A stretch of 14,397 nucleotides of DNA, taken from positions 1-14,397 of the forward strand of contig JAOZRI010000025.1 of assembly GCA_029940235.1 (NCBI GenBank), given 5' to 3'. The notes under the pieces are model-generated. The model searched no databases. It saw nothing but the letters and a program-made list of their open reading frames with translations, and was not told the DNA's origin. Both the position numbers and the translations under genes were made by a program. This document shows positions 13,751 to 14,397 of this stretch, in pieces (position 1 is the first letter of the stretch; each line of letters begins with the position of its first letter). Source of the DNA: Desulfobacula sp. (lineage in GTDB: Bacteria; Desulfobacterota; Desulfobacteria; Desulfobacterales; Desulfobacteraceae).

Positions 13751-14397
13751 ATGCAAAAAAATAATAACACCAGGATTACAGGAATCGGTTCTGCCCTTGT
13801 TGATATTTTGATTAATGAGTCTGATGGGTTTTTAACTGCACTTGGGAAAGAAAAAGGCGGCATGACGCTTGTGGATGACAAAGAGATTCAAAATATTTTA
13901 TCTCAATCTCAAGGGAAAAGTATTGTTGTTCCAGGTGGTGCTGCATGCAATACCATTGTCGGCATTGCAAATCTTGGTGGAGATGCAAGATTTATCGGTA
14001 AAAGAGGAGACGATGCCTTTGGTGCTGATTTTGAGCAGACCCTTGTTAAAAGCAGTGTTGAACCTCTTATTTCAACCTGTGATCTGCCCACAGGTAAAGT
14101 CTTATCAATTATCACGCCTGATGCCCAGCGTTCCATGTTTACATTTCTTGGGGCATCCACACAACTTGATCCTGAATCCATCACACCTGATATGTTTAAA
14201 GAGACTGCCATAGCAATGATTGAGGGATATCTGTTATTTAATAAAGAATTAATGATGGCTTCCTTAAAGGCTGCCAAAACTGCCGGCTCTCTTATTGCTC
14301 TTGATCTTGCAAGCTTTGAGGTAGTCAATGCCTCCAGGGATATTCTTGATGATATCATAAAAGATTATGTTGATATTCTCATTGCCAATGAAGATGA
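13751..14397 (+). CDS. PfkB-family sugar/nucleoside kinase, adenosine-kinase-like (3' end outside window)
   Basis: The frame is open from ATG at 13751 to the end of the window, about 215 residues, so the C-terminal part with the catalytic Asp (usually in GAGD) is not visible. The N-terminus ITGIGSALVDILI and the substrate-binding signature VPGGAACNTIVGIANLGG (60-77), then FIGKRGDDAFG (81-91), place it in the PfkB/ribokinase family. The last residues, DILIANEDE, match the family. The neighbours metK and ahcY make adenosine a natural substrate: phosphorylation to AMP would pull the AhcY reaction forward. Ribose, fructose or another nucleoside cannot be excluded. GGAGA (13742-13746) sits 4 bp before the chosen ATG; another in-frame ATG at 13736 has no such site. 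Confidence 0.88.
   Translation, partial: MQKNNNTRITGIGSALVDILINESDGFLTALGKEKGGMTLVDDKEIQNILSQSQGKSIVVPGGAACNTIVGIANLGGDARFIGKRGDDAFGADFEQTLVKSSVEPLISTCDLPTGKVLSIITPDAQRSMFTFLGASTQLDPESITPDMFKETAIAMIEGYLLFNKELMMASLKAAKTAGSLIALDLASFEVVNASRDILDDIIKDYVDILIANED

Noticed and set aside
13909..14358. Open frame of 149 codons on the - strand inside the PfkB-family gene
   Set aside because: Antisense shadow; the + strand frame has full family signatures, a promoter and a ribosome-binding site.

Overview
The window looks like chromosome of a low-GC, anaerobic member of the Desulfobacterota, of the Desulfobacterales kind. This rests on general resemblance: an A+T-rich sequence, a large Cache-PAS hybrid histidine kinase, the long form of AhcY, and a small selenoprotein gene read through an in-frame UGA. 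I could run no database search, so the taxonomy is an inference. No phage, IS, CRISPR, tRNA or rRNA was seen.

Layout. Positions 2-262 hold the 3' end of an unrecognised gene. A CI/LexA-like S24-peptidase repressor (390-1043) follows, preceded by a near-perfect 18-bp inverted repeat, then a two-helix membrane protein (1115-1375) and a glyoxalase-II-like metallo-beta-lactamase-fold hydrolase (1393-2091). Next is a polyamine cluster on the + strand: speD (with a second, degenerate AdoMetDC-like domain), speE, a GNAT acetyltransferase and a DUF2156/MprF-type aminoacyltransferase-like protein, followed by a 910-residue hybrid sensor kinase (5551-8283). A DUF2235 alpha/beta hydrolase lies on the - strand (8296-9315). 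Divergent from it is a two-gene unit: a thioredoxin-type arsenate reductase/LMW phosphatase (9591-10052) and a 72-residue Rdx/SelW-like selenoprotein (10068-10286), which a standard caller breaks at the UGA. A perfect 16-bp-stem terminator closes this unit. The right end is the S-adenosylmethionine cycle: ahcY and metK on the - strand, each with its own terminator, and a PfkB-family (adenosine-kinase-like) gene running off the window on the + strand.

How the genes fit together. MetK makes SAM. SpeD and SpeE spend it on spermidine. Methyltransferases turn it into SAH, which AhcY splits into homocysteine and adenosine. The PfkB kinase may remove that adenosine.

The two most unusual observations are the hidden selenoprotein with a SECIS-like hairpin, and a 104-bp element present twice (2185-2288 and 9374-9477, 86 of 104 positions identical, no gaps). 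It lies upstream of speD and upstream of the arsC-selenoprotein unit, in the same orientation relative to the gene. Both copies can form the same set of stems plus a possible pseudoknot, and several differences between them keep the pairing through G-U pairs. It could be an undescribed structured leader RNA, or a dispersed intergenic repeat; the sequence alone cannot decide.
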